Origin: Arctopsyche grandis | Lineage: Eukaryota; Arthropoda; Insecta; Trichoptera; Hydropsychidae | Direction of reading: 5' to 3' | Length of the DNA: 64,000 bases | NCBI RefSeq assembly: GCF_051622035.1 | Contig: NC_135362.1 | Coordinates: 18,500,501-18,564,500, forward strand | Notes under the pieces: generated by a model | The model's input: the letters and a program-made list of their open reading frames with translations, nothing else | Databases searched by the model: none | What the model was told of the DNA's origin: nothing | Position numbers and translations under genes: made by a program | Shown here: positions 27,598 through 39,401 of the stretch, in pieces | Numbering within the stretch: position 1 is the stretch's first letter | Layout of the letters: every line of letters begins with the position of its first letter

Positions 27598-30500
27598 TTA
27601 TATTTTGTTGTCTAATGTGGTACGCATTTTTGACATCGCTTCGATCATATTTAGAATATCGTAGTTCAGTAACTTGTGAATGTCTTTTGCGTACACAAAA
27701 TCAAGGTGATTGAATTTTTTATGTGACAATAGCTTGCTAATCACTATAGGATTCGATCTCTTTAGTTTTCTCGATAGTCTTGCACTTCCCTGAAATCAAA
27801 CGTTTTATGATTAAATAATTGAGTAATTTATTGCAATTTCGTGTGCGCTTTAATATAGCTAGAATCGAAACTTTGAAAATTAATTATCGTACATAATTCG
27901 AATTCAATGTTTTTATTATTGCTTTAAAAGCAAATTTTACAAAAATATTACCGATGGTTCGGAGAGTAGATCATTTCCTCCGTGAAAAAGCGTCGTTGGT
28001 GCTATGTTTGCCGAAATATTGTACGTCTTTGGGGCAGAATATCCGTATTTTTTTATATTTTCTTTTTTTCCCCAGTCGTATTCTCTGAAGGCTCCTAATC
28101 AGAAGAAAATGAAAAGAATTCGATCGATATACATAGCATGCATTTTTGAATAGAAAAATGTGACATACCTGTTTTACCCATTTGACGATAATGGTCTAAT
28201 GTTTTTAATGTAATTGGTTGAAGTCTTGCGAGTATTGTAGTGGTTTTATTCTAAAAATATAAATTAATTATAAAATTGCATTGTATATGTACGAGTATAT
28301 GTATATGACATTACAGGGACGTATCGCTATTGTCGTACCCAATCGACTTGCTCATAGTCTTCACCGACAATCAAGAAAGAAATTGTAGTGTAGCAATTGT
28401 CTCTATTCGGATCGTTTGAATTGCAAAAATCTGATAGATTTGGAATATCCTTCGGAAACGACAATGGATCCACATTCGCATTTTTCAATAAAGCCTGAGA
28501 TATAAATTTCAAATATTATTTATTTGTGTGTGAGCACATTTTATTATTAGAAATAATATTAATTTCTTACGACAATATTATTATCATAACTCCATTGTGC
28601 AATTTCCTTCATCAGTCTACTAGCTGAGGTGACTGGCGCCAGTCCTGTAAAGCTGGCCACCTTTGCTGCCAGATCAGGTCTACGATGACAGGCTACGAAA
28701 TACGAAGTCGTACCCATGGAAAATCCAATATAATGTAACTTAGGAGAAATAGTTTCTCTCAGAATTCTCTCCATCATTGTTGGCACATCGTATTTTCCGT
28801 GCTCGTCGTAACTGTGTATGGAATTATTATATTTTGTGATGTCGAAATTAAATGTACATATGTACATACAAATGAATAAATAAAAGAATGGGAATACATG
28901 GATGAAAACTTTTCATTGAAAAGTGTGATCAATGTGGTAGATTTGTGGCAATTTGTAGGATATACAGTTAAACGAACTGATGCGACAAGAATAAACATAT
29001 CTAAGAAAAGCCGAATGGATGCTGGATGGATGATTCAAAAGAAACGTCTGAAACGCAGTGAATGAAAATGAAAAAAAAAATACTGAAAAGGCTTTCATTA
29101 AGCAGAGAACGGTTGAAATTTTTAAAATAAAATTAACGACAAGTTAAACTGCTGATTAAGACATTAAGTTATGATAGCTCTTCACTTTTTGTCACGTTAC
29201 ATCATAATTCACTTAAGATGGTAAATTAACTCTGTGCGCTCCATTCTACCAAATTGCAATTTTTCGAGACTAGTTTACTCAACTTTTCGTCTGTTTGAAC
29301 AGGAGTTTATGTGTGATATATTTAATATACGAGACATATTGTGATCTTTCATAGATTTTTAAGCTATTAACACGCATTTTAAATATTTAAAAAGGTTGAA
29401 AAATGAATTCTTACTATATATTTTTAAACGTTGATGTCTTAGTTATTGTGTTAATTTCATAAAAATTATTTCACTATTTAAAACATTTTCGTACATGTGT
29501 ATTTCGTCTAACCCACGTAAGTTAATTCATTTAGTGAATTACATTCCAACTGGTCAAAATATATTACAACTGAAAATACAGTTCAGTTATAAGTTGACAC
29601 CAGGATAGATGGAGAGGTTAGGTCTTCGTTAAAACGTCACTCGATTAGTAAATTCAGTTGGAAAGTCACATTTTTGTTTTTGTTTTGAACACATTCTTAA
29701 AGCTATCGTAATACGGTAGTCATTACCTTTATACGCAATATCTAGTAAATATTAACGCATTATTGAATTATATAGCATTCGTAAAAATATCAGAGCTGTC
29801 AAAGCTCAACTGTTATGTTACAACTGGCGCACATCGTTGAAAGTGTATTTGCGCTTGTAGATATATACATATATGTAATTTACTTGTTGAATTGTAATCG
29901 AATATGAATTACCTGAAACAACAGTTGGCATTTATTACAACTGAAAATACACTTCGACTGTAACATACATATATACAAACTTGACGACGAAATATGTACA
30001 CCAAAAAGTTGGGCAAACGAGTCTCGAGAAATTTCAAGTTGGTGGAACGAGGTAGACCAAACTTAACTCTATGCAAATCAGTCGCGTCTTATATAATACA
30101 TACATATGTATGCATGCTAATGTTGCATCTGTATCAAATGATCTTTCTCACAAGTGAATTCTCGTACAAATTAAATATGTTAATGCAGTATGCAGTATTG
30201 ACCTACTTGTAACCTTTTATTTAATTGTTAGCCTTAACAATAGCAATTATGAAAAAACATTGGAATTATTATGTTATTAGTTCTCCAGCACTAAACATAT
30301 TTACATATGTATATGTGTCGTATGATATGGAAAATTCTTACCTGAAGTTCCAATATTTCTTATCGTTTTTCTTGAGACGAATGTGGGATGTGTACATGGT
30401 GCTCCTTAAATTTCCCAGCCACACGTCATATCCAGCATCGGCCATTAGAAAAGCTGCCGTTTTTTGAATATTTTTTAAAATCGCTTTTGGATTTTAGTCA

Positions 30501-30904
30501 TTGAATTCAGTCTAAAATTTCTTACCTAAACTTCGCTTGGGTCCCATTCTTACGAAGTCTTCAGCACTGCCTGTAAGTCCATGGACTAGGAGTACTGGTA
30601 GTTTTTCAGCATCCAATCTATCGCCTTTCATACGAAACATTGTCAACGTGTAACCATCGGGAGTTTCTACTCGATATCGCCTCACGGAATATCCGTATTG
30701 TTCTGCCAATTCAGGCTGTAATTATTGGTCAATGTTACAGTGCTATCTCTTGATTAATGAATTACATAAAGTACAAATACGTCAACGATTCATCACCAAT
30801 TTCATGTAAACTTCTCGTGGTATTTTCGATGTCGTCCATTGTGCTGTCGCCAACCTCGTCGCAGTAATTGTCAACCAGTAAAATATGATGTGCCAATTAT
30901 TCAT
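27598..30904 (-). CDS. Acid lipase B, 8 exons, 407 aa
   Basis: Exons on the minus strand: 30797-30904, 30526-30715, 30342-30453, 28571-28811, 28339-28494, 28169-28250, 27952-28094 and 27598-27789. They give 407 residues. Every intron has the same phase as in lipase A, and exons 2, 3, 6 and 7 are identical in length. A signal peptide spans about residues 1-23. The oxyanion region is VHGLTGS. The catalytic residues are Ser168 in GFSMG, Asp338 in HGGNDLLSEP and His372 in FNHLDF. The GGND form of the Asp motif is closer to mammalian gastric lipase (GGxD) than lipase A's AEND. The third intron is 1.5 kb and holds decayed repeats. It is clearly a tandem duplicate of lipase A and should be an active secreted or lysosomal lipase. 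Confidence 0.93.
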
Positions 30905-30985
30905 CTTTGATTTATTTAACGGGTTTGTATTAATTCTGTAGCGCGATAATTAAAAGGCCTGTATTTAACCGATCAGTAAAAAATT
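30905..30985 (-). promoter_or_regulatory. Possible TATA-like element of lipase B
   Basis: On the minus strand GGTTAAATACAGG lies about 65 bases before the ATG, a weak TATA-like word at a reasonable distance. Evidence is slim. Confidence 0.25.
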
Positions 30986-31960
30986 CACATTTTCATCAGT
31001 AAAAAACCATTTGGTAGTTAAAAATAATGGATTGAACAGTGAATATAATAAATGATCAGTTGCTATGTAATCAGTTATTAAATAGAATGATAAATATTTA
31101 AATAATATGAGCAGTAATTAAACCGAAATGATCAGTATATAAAACCAAATGATAAGATTTCAAAATAAATGATCAATTACAATGTTCGACACGAAAAATG
31201 GTTCAGAGACGAGATTGACTTTTCTTATTGTAGATCTATGCCCAGTAAACACGAATCTGGTAATAAAAAATGTTGATTGGCTCCAGATTCGGAAATATAT
31301 ATGTTTTTTAAATCGCGTGATTTTTCTATATCTTGGTGGTGGTTGTCTCAAAATCTGTAAATTTTCTGTTCAAAATGTATATTGGAATCTATAGTCGGGT
31401 ATTTTATATTTCATTTGTAGTACTTTTCAGCTTTCAAATCTCTCTAAATAGTCGTCCAGTTCAAATAAAAAGTTAAAAGTACTTATTTTCACTTGGGATT
31501 TTTTCCCACTGTTAATACTATTTTATATTGAGTATTTTCTATTGAAACATATTTATTGGGATAGTGTTCTGGCTACACTATTTTTGTTTTCGTTTAAAAG
31601 GATTAATTGGAAGTGTGCTGAATTTTAAATCGGTAAAATTGCGAGCTAAAAACTCGTGATAGTGGAGCACGGATTTGTGTTGTGTAAGCTGTATTTTTAT
31701 GTTTATGAACATCTTACAACTTAATCTTAAATAAATAGGGTTTTACTTATCATTGATATTATTTATCTGATCACTTATTTAATTAATTACTGATCGAAAA
31801 ATTGTTATTTACTGATCGAAAAATGAATATTTACTGATCATTAATATTATTTAACTGATCACTTATTTATTAAATTACTGATCATTATTCTTAATATTTA
31901 ACTAATCATTTTAGTTATTTTAAACCACCAAATAATTAGTTCCTTAATTAAAATATTATT
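30970..31960. repeat. Large inverted structure of TGATCAGT-rich arms
   Basis: Two arms of degenerate TGATCAGTAA-type repeats (30970-31180 and 31750-31960) are roughly inverted. Each holds one CATTTGGTAGTTAAAAATAA-like word (CCACCAAATAATTA at the far end of the right arm). Between them lies a partial family-D element. No coding capacity. It lies directly upstream of lipase B. Confidence 0.55.
31183..31650 (+). repeat. Family-D element, partial copy
   Basis: Begins ATGTTCGACACGAAAAATGG and follows the left four-fifths of the 1799-2376 copy, including CCCAGTAAACACGAATCTGG and TAGTGTTCTGGCTACACTAT. The right terminal repeat is missing; it breaks off near 31650. Confidence 0.8.
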
Positions 31961-33398
31961 GTAGTCGATTTGTGAAATTAATTTATTTGAATTTGGATTT
32001 AGACGACTTTAATAAAGAGGTAATTGTCTTGATAGGCTAATTGTCTTGATTGGTTATTGTTAATGCATCGGTTGATTTTATTTCGAAATAGTTAACACAT
32101 CCGGGTTATTATAATTTGAGTAATTTTGTAAGTAGGCGTATGCATGCGTACATATACACTTAACTAATTCAATTCAAATTGTTGTATTTCTACATATGAG
32201 GGGTTGTAACCATAACGTTGTAAGTGTCACATTGCTTCAAATGCGTTGTATTCGTGATTTGACGGAGGTATTTGTGTCGGCCTTTACTTGCACCCTTAAA
32301 ACAATCTTGAAATGCCGCGTACTAGTGGTAGAAACATGTAGTAGCAAGTCATAACGTTGTAAGTATTAATTGCACTATCACTTGTACTGTCAGTATCGTA
32401 AAGATGAATATGTATGTATTTCAGTATATTTAGTGAGCCCTATGACATTATTTAACTGGATGAATATTGCTAGAGATGATTAACACCCAAAAGCTGATGA
32501 CAGGACTAGGGTAGCATCTTTGAATTAAGAGTGACGACGCGTCAGAAGTTCGTAACAAGACATCGTTATTATGACGCTTAATAGCCACTGAAAACTTTTT
32601 TTTTCTTTATATTTATTTTTCTAATATCTTAAGATTTATCGATTGTTCACTGAATGATTATAATACCCCGCAAAAGATTTACAGTTTATTAATAAAAGAG
32701 TCGTTATATTTAAAAGTCGCAAAAGTCCACTTTTATTCACTTCGAGAAATATTTCGCAAAACATGAAATATAATGTTTGACGTTTAACAATATTTAAAAG
32801 TACTGGTGGTCTATATATAATACGTTTATTTTGCTATATCGAGATTCTGAACATTTCGAATTAAAATAAGTGATGACAATTTGTGAATTAAGTCAAACAG
32901 AAATAATGTTTTTAAGCTTTGTAAATTGGATTATTGTAAGAATGAGTGTATCATTATTATTATTTATTTAAACAGTCTTAAGCCTCCTGAAAATTTAGAT
33001 TTCTGGAACTTTAAACGCTATGGTTTGGTATCCCTCATATGTTTATGCATAATTTACTTACGGTTTTCCGATCAGAGGTTGTTAATTTTCAAGTTACGGG
33101 AACTTTCAGGTTTTTTTACACCTTTAAGCTCTTTTGCACTCAACGTTGACTTTTTTAATCACGATTTTTCAAAAACTTTTTTTTTTATTTTTAATTTCAT
33201 TTATTAAAAAAATCTATTTAGAAATTGTGAGAGGAAATCGACACTCGACTGATTAATCGGCGGTCCTAACTTGAATTGGTGTATTTTCTTGTCGGAAGAT
33301 CTGGTCGACCGTCAAAGATACTTCAAGTTCGATCCTAGCAGCTCAACCCTGTTCTTGTTGGAATCGACATAGAAAAGTTCTACGCATAATTTGATTAC
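31961..33398. other. Non-coding; repeat copies at 32.7 and 33.2 kb
   Basis: 32698-32912 is a diverged inverted relative of the 250-bp element at 40401-40650 (shared TTAACAATATTTAAAAGTACTGGTGG against CCACCAGTATTTTTAAATATTG). 33235-33360 is the family-F block also seen at 26875-27000. No gene recognised. Confidence 0.5.
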
Positions 33399-34230
33399 AC
33401 TGAGCAACAAAAAATCACGTTTTTGAGTTACCAGAGCGGATACTAACCAATCTTTACTAATTTTGACCCACTGATTTCGAATATGATAATGATTTTTGTT
33501 GTTTGGGTCTCCTTTACGAGATATGAGCGTTTAAAAAAATGCGCACTTTTTACAGATTTTTGGCTTTTGCGGTCTTTAATTGAAAATCTAGTATTGCTGT
33601 GCTCAAAGTGAGTATTGGAATCAATAGTCAGATGTTTTTTTTATTTATTTAGATTTTTTATTGTTTTTGCAAGGGGGACGGCAAGCGAGAGTCCGCCACT
33701 TACGCACATAAGTGGCGGACTTGCCATCTCGCTTGCTCCAAGGCTTCTAGTGTACGCTCCCGAAAACTGAACGAAATTCTTTCTTAGCAATTACCGCTCG
33801 AGTTAGTACGTTTAAATAAAAATAAAAAATATGAAGATAGAAAACCAATCCTTATGAACGTGGTGAAATAAAAGACTAACCAAGCAAATGCAAAATAGCA
33901 CAGAGAAAAAATCCGTAAAAAATATATATTTTTGACTTTTAAAATTCGCTAGAAAATTAATTATAAATATTTTAAAACAATAAAAAATCACAATCAATAG
34001 AAAAAACATCTGACTATTGATTCCAATACTCACTTTGAGCACAGCAATACTAGATTTTGAATTAAAGACCGCAAAAGCCAAAAATCTGTAAAAAGTGCGC
34101 ATTTTTTTAAACGCTCATATCTCGTGAAGGAGACCCAAACAACAAAAATCATTATCATATTCGAATTCAATGGGTCAAAATTAGTAAAGATTGGTTAGTC
34201 TCCGCTCTGGTAATTTTTTTGTTGCTCAGT
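33399..34230. mobile_element. Foldback element with 235-bp arms and inner hairpin
   Basis: The left arm (33399-33640) and right arm (34001-34230) are near-perfect inverted copies, from ACTGAGCAAC/GTTGCTCAGT outside to CAATAGTCAGATG/CATCTGACTATTG inside. The spacer holds a separate hairpin: GTCCGCCACTTA pairs with TAAGTGGCGGAC around a 6-nt loop, and GCAAGCGAGA pairs with TCTCGCTTGC outside it. No transposase is visible. Confidence 0.9.
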
Positions 34231-34656
34231 ATTATTTGTAAATACTCATTGTTGTGTCAATTTTCATATGCGAACTTTTTAATTCTATAAAAATCTATAT
34301 AATTAAAGTTATCATTACAAATTTCAATTTTCCGTTAGTTAGAAAAATTACTTTGTGGTATTTTTTTTTATGTATCTCGGTTATTATAGTTGGGGGATTT
34401 ATATATGATATATGTATTTGTAATTAATTGTCTACCTTATGTTAAAGATATAGGGCGTGTTATTGTCGTTCTTATTTTAGTAAAAGTATGTTTTTTAACT
34501 TTCAATTTGAATTTCAAAAAATTTTGATTCAATGAGGATGTGATTGACCCGTCAAATCTTATAGAGGGTTAAGGATATTATGCTATTTTTACAAACCTCC
34601 TTTTTCTTTTGTTCGTTTTATGTGTGAATATATATATGTGTAGGTGTGTATGTATG

Positions 34657-34663
<7 letters not shown>
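34231..34663. other. Non-coding gap
   Basis: AT-rich, no gene or element recognised; runs into a TATG/TA microsatellite. Confidence 0.4.

Positions 34664-34747
<84 letters not shown>
34664..34747. repeat. (TA)n microsatellite
   Basis: About 84 bp of TA dinucleotides, flanked on both sides by TGTATG-type repeats (34640-34810). Predicted short Tyr/Ile peptides here are artefacts. Confidence 0.95.
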
Positions 34748-34751
<4 letters not shown>

Positions 34752-35144
34752 TTTTATATTTATGTATGTATGTATGTGTATTTGTGTATACGTGTAAGTA
34801 TTTGTGTATATATGGATGGTGTACATATATGTTTATATAATTGTCTTTGGCCAGGAAGGCGCATTGGGTTTACCTGTTGGGCCTTCTTGGTGTAAATTAA
34901 ATAAAAAATAAAATATTGCGATTATGTATAATTATTTTTAGAATTAATAAACGCTTTATTTTTATCCAATATATAATTTGGAAAGAGACTTTGCATATAT
35001 GTATGTATTTACATATATATCTTTGCTTGTTCGTTCATTCGTAGATCCGTGACATCATCGAAAAAATGATTCTATTTTTTTTTTTCAATTCATAGGCGCC
35101 GATTCGATTTTTTTCGAAGTCCCCGCATGGGGCGCAGCCCAATA

Positions 35145-35165
35145 TGTGTGTGTGCGTGCGTCCGT

Positions 35166-35233
<68 letters not shown>

Positions 35234-35272
35234 TTGTGTGCGTGCGCACGCGCGCGCGTTTGTGTGTGTGTG
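35145..35272. repeat. (TG)n microsatellite
   Basis: Interrupted GT repeat of about 125 bp with a short GCGC insert near 35240-35260. Confidence 0.95.
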
Positions 35273-35334
35273 TATCCTAACGCTAGCGTAACACAATGAA
35301 TCGATAAAAAGCCTTAACTTTGTATAAATTAATT

Positions 35335-35440
35335 TCGTCGAGACTTGCGGCGGTGTCGAACCCGTGATCTCACAATAGCCTCATATAGGTCTAAACTGGG
35401 CTTAACGGTCTCAAACACCACGCCAAAGTTGATTCTTCAT
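35335..35440 (-). repeat. tRNA-like SINE head (possible)
   Basis: On the minus strand a perfect pol III box B, GGTTCGACACC, lies downstream of GCGTGGTGTTTGAGACCGTT. The context resembles a class II tRNA with a long variable arm or a SINE head. The cloverleaf does not close well, so it is not called as a tRNA gene. Confidence 0.4.
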
Positions 35441-35659
35441 TTCGCCTTTTTTTTTTAAACATTAATTGAATTTTTTTTTGTATTTTATCGAGGTAAGGCA
35501 GTTATCAATATAATTTTTGTTATTAATTCACAAGAATAGTCGAAATATGATTTTTATAAGTAGAATTTTATTTAATTCTCATATAAAGATAATTTAATAT
35601 ATTATCCCTATTAATTCAATTTAGATTCGTGTAAATACGAGTAAACACTAACTAGTACG

Positions 35660-36035
35660 AGATTTTTGCTCGCAATTTTACCGATTTAAAGTTCAGCACA
35701 CTTCCAATTAACCCTTTTAAACGAAAACAACAAATAGTGTGGTCAGAACACTATCTTAATAAACATGTTTCAATTGAAAATACTCAATATAAAATACCCG
35801 ACTATAGATTCCAATACTCATTTTGAACAGGAAATTGACAGATTTTGAGACATCGACCGAACAACACCAAGATATAGAAAAATCGCGCGATTTATAAAAC
35901 ACATATATCTCCGGATCTCGAGCCAATCAACATTTTTTATTACCAGATTCGTGTTCACTGGGCATAATTCTATAAGAAAAGTCATATCTCGTCACTGAAC
36001 CAAAAAAAAAGTCGTCATTTGTCGAACAGTGTTAT
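35660..36035 (-). repeat. Family-D element, partial inverted copy
   Basis: Matches the 1799-2376 element in reverse orientation, ending in the intact terminus TTTGTCGAACAGT at the right. The other terminus is missing. Confidence 0.8.
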
Positions 36036-36085
36036 TACTATTCATATTGTAACTCGATTTTAAATCATGTATCAATCCGAAAGCA

Positions 36086-36117
36086 CCCGTTGAAATTTCA
36101 ACGGGCATAAAACTAGT
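36086..36117 (+). repeat. Perfect palindrome followed by CTAG: Helitron-like 3' end
   Basis: CCCGTTGAAATTTCAACGGG is a perfect 20-bp palindrome, followed 7 nt later by CTAG and then T. A short hairpin close before CTAG/CTRR, inserted next to a T, is the known signature of Helitron 3' ends. No RepHel protein is present. Confidence 0.4.
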
Positions 36118-37089
36118 ATAGTATAAGTGTGCATTATCAATGATTTTTTCTATTGAATTTAAATTTATTGACGTTCAAATTGTTTTTATATTTTATTTTG
36201 ATCGGTCATCTCCGTGTACAGTATATACTTCAAAACAAATTTAACATTTATTTTTTTTTTTAAATTTTGTATTTTTAGTTATTTACAGTATCCATATACA
36301 ATATTATAGACGAATGATATTTCAAAAAATTTGGCGATGTGCAAAAATGTCTGCTATGCAAAATTAGACTGCTCAGGTAATTTAATTTGAATACATTCTG
36401 TATGCATATTGGCATTTTATCCTTGAGATTTTCGCAAGTTTATGTTAGCATCAGTTTTTTTTATCCAAAGCTATCAAAATAGATTTACACGAAAACTAAA
36501 ATTTATATTCCCGGAAATAACCTTTGACATCTTATTCATTTTCGTAGCCAAAAATTTGCAGTTGTTTTTTGTATGCGTGAGCAAACATTTTATATTTTTG
36601 TTTTTGCTAAGATATAGTTTCAAACTACCAAATTTATTAGTTTTATTTAATTGAGCATAATATGTACATGTACGCATATAAACATACATATGTATGTATG
36701 TAATATATAAATGTTCTACAAAAATGAGAATAAAATTTTGTTTTTTCTAAGTGCAGAGAAATCGCATCACTTTCAATTGTTCGATGTTTTCGATTTTTTT
36801 TTATTACATGAAGCTATACACAAGTTTTTTTGGTTTTATTATTTGATTCCAACTATTTAACATGTTAAACGATTAAAAAAGATTATTTATATTTTTAAAT
36901 TAAGGCGAGATACGAATTTAAAAAAAACATGCACAATAGGGCATTTTTCTTATATGTATTTCAAATGTCTCTAGCTAAAATAATATTACAGTATATATTT
37001 TTCTATGAATTAAAATACATAGGCAATGGACATATGACAACAATAAATAGTAATATAAAAATTACTAGACAATCGTCTTACTTTTGTGA
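36118..37089. other. Non-coding gap
   Basis: AT-rich with TATG repeats at 36660-36710. Nothing recognised. Confidence 0.4.
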
Positions 37090-37290
37090 CGGGATCGATA
37101 CCTTCCGGCACGGACAATACGACTTTTTTTAGTATGTCGTCCAAAATTTCTTCAAACCATACATTTTCAACAGTTTTTTTAACTCATAATTTGCCCCAGG
37201 GTGTTGTTTTTATTTCCTTTGCTTTATAATAGGCCTATAAATATTCGATAGGTTGTAAGTCGGGACTATTGTCTGGTCATTTTAGTGATG
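37090..37290 (-). pseudogene. Tc1/mariner transposase remnant
   Basis: The minus strand reads PDNSPDLQPIEYL, the conserved block around the second/third catalytic acid of Tc1/mariner enzymes (NSPDLNPIE), then a stop and further decayed C-terminal sequence (GLKKFW / VVLSVPEG in shifting frames). Short and broken. Confidence 0.7.
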
Positions 37291-37923
37291 AATATCTACT
37301 TTCTCTATGTATTTTTTTATTTGTAAAAAAATAGCCGTCCAAACGTAATAAAATGCTATTAAATTTGTTTGATGATCTCTATCACTTATTTTAAATACAA
37401 TAAATATCATTTTTGCCCGATGATAATTTGCAATTCTTTATATTGATTTATTTCCGACCAAAATTTTTGAACCGAATATTATTAAAATTGTTATTAAGTA
37501 CTTGATCATGACTAATTTATAATAATGCATATTTTATGTTAGCCCAGTTAATTAATCTTAATACTGAGAATGATCTATTTTGTAGTAATACGAAATTTTT
37601 ATTTGTCATCATAATAAAAGGGGGAAATACGATAGAAAAAGTTTTTAAAAAATTCAATTATTCAATTCTTTTATCAAGTTCCAGATTCAGAGATTTAAGA
37701 CACTATTATTTTAAGTTTTGAATTTCAATTTTGAAGTTGTGTCGGTCATCTTATCTATGAAATCACTAACAGAAGATAAAATTGAAAAATTGTCATTTTT
37801 AACTTCTGTCACAAGGCTTTTCGCTATATTTTTTAGTTTGTCAATCACGAGCATGGTTTCTATTATTGTTGTTACTTTTTTGTGGTTGTTTATTAATTGA
37901 ACTAATCTGTGTCAAAAAATCCT

Positions 37924-38652
37924 TTAGGAATAAAATCGACCTTTTATATAATTACTTTGAAGCTTTTCACTTACATCTTTATGATTTACGTCCAAAGCAG
38001 ATATAACATAATTATTTAATTCACAAAGACGTTGAACACTATTATCAAAATTTAGCCATCTAATGTGATTGTAATTGAGCAATATATTGTGTTTTTCACA
38101 GTTGATTTCACATATATGTAGAACTAAAAATGTTCGAAAATGTACTGCTGGCATTCAATACTTTTTTCACAGTTACCTCCACTTCTTCCATGCATTTAAT
38201 AACATATTTTATAACTGGCACTTCTTGATGCACAATGCAATGCATACGAAATATTTAGTTTTCATAGTCTTCATTAAATAAATTTATGTAATATCTCTCT
38301 TCTTTCACTCTTCACCGCCGCTCCATCAACAGTTACAGCACACAAAATGTGCATTGACACGTTTAACTTTAAATTAAATCCGCCTTAATTGCATTATAAA
38401 TATTAATTGCGTTTGCACGATTCGTCAATGAAGTCTGGTACAACAAATTTTCAATAAATTCACATTTATTTTGTAAATTGCAAGTCAATTCTTATTTTTT
38501 TGCATTCTATCGAGAACAAACTACAGATCATATTCGCGTGGAAAATAATTTTGAGGTTTGAATTTTACAATTTTTATTTTAAATATATTAAATTTTTTTT
38601 ATATTAGTATTATTTACTATAAGTCGCTGGTGGCCACACTTGAGAACCACTG
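37924..38652 (-). pseudogene. Second hAT-type transposon remnant
   Basis: The frame 37924-38154 on the minus strand has YNHIRWLNFDNSVQRLCEL, the same hAT landmark as at 9270. The right border CTTGAGAACCACTG (38639-38652) read outward is CAGTGGTTCTCAAG, a common hAT terminus. The other end was not found. Heavily mutated. Confidence 0.65.
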
Positions 38653-38878
38653 GTATAGATTTTTCGTTATAAAGTTAAGAGCATTTTAGTACGGAAATCG
38701 AATGAATATTTTAACGGCAAACTTGGTTGGAGCAATTTTATTTTGTATAAACTTGCATGTACATGATTAGAATAAAAAAAATTATGGCTAAAATTAAAGG
38801 AATACAATTTTAGAAATTTTGTTTTATTTATGTTTTTTTGACATTTCACTGATAATTTTATCATTTTTATTTTTTAAA

Positions 38879-39055
38879 TTAAATGCTTGATTTTGAAGTG
38901 ATGCTGTTGAGCTTTTCCACAATATCTTTGTTGACCAAATCTCCGATATCTTTCGCTAAAATAAAATCCAAGTGAGTGAATTTGCGCCAAGAGATTTTTA
39001 CACATTTAACTTGTCGATTGTTTCGTTTGGATTCATGCTGTAGCCTTTGAATATC
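38879..39055 (-). CDS. Alternative or orphan terminal lipase exon (8b)
   Basis: It starts after a TCCATACAG acceptor in phase 0, the same phase as the last exons of all three lipases. It reads DIQRLQHESKRNN, then WRKFTHLDFILAKDIGDLVN and stops after SKSSI. The catalytic His is present in KFTHLDF. A minus-strand AATAAA follows within about 15 bases of the stop. It sits about 350 bp downstream of lipase C's own last exon (8a, 39402-39620) and is clearly related to it, with matching HxD and AKD residues. It could be an alternative last exon of lipase C, or what is left of a fourth lipase gene whose other exons are lost. No decay is visible over its 58 codons. Confidence 0.75.
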   Translation of the reverse strand, partial: DIQRLQHESKRNNRQVKCVKISWRKFTHLDFILAKDIGDLVNKDIVEKLNSITSKSSI

Positions 39056-39401
39056 CTGTATGGACATTAAATTAAATAAAAAACAAAAATCAATATTGGA
39101 AACATTAACGTGGCGTGGCGTTGGAGAAAATATAAATTATATCACGAGACTTTTAATATATTTATGATATACGTACACAAGGGTACATACAATATATTGT
39201 ACATATGTGAAGCTGGAAATTAATGAAAATCAAAATGAAAACTTTTAAATATTTTTTTTTGTTTATTTACAATGATGAAAATTATAACTATATTATTTTG
39301 TACATGGTGTTTCTGTTTTATAGCACTCATGGGAAATGGTCTGTTGTAAAGGAGTGACTTCGGTATCAGGAACTGTTTTTGGAATGGTGAGCGTGTTCGT
39401 G

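Noticed and set aside
34578..34895. Tyr/Ile-rich predicted peptides
   Set aside because: Translations of the (TA)n microsatellite and its TATG flanks.
35090..35296. His/Thr-rich predicted peptide
   Set aside because: Translation of the (TG)n microsatellite.
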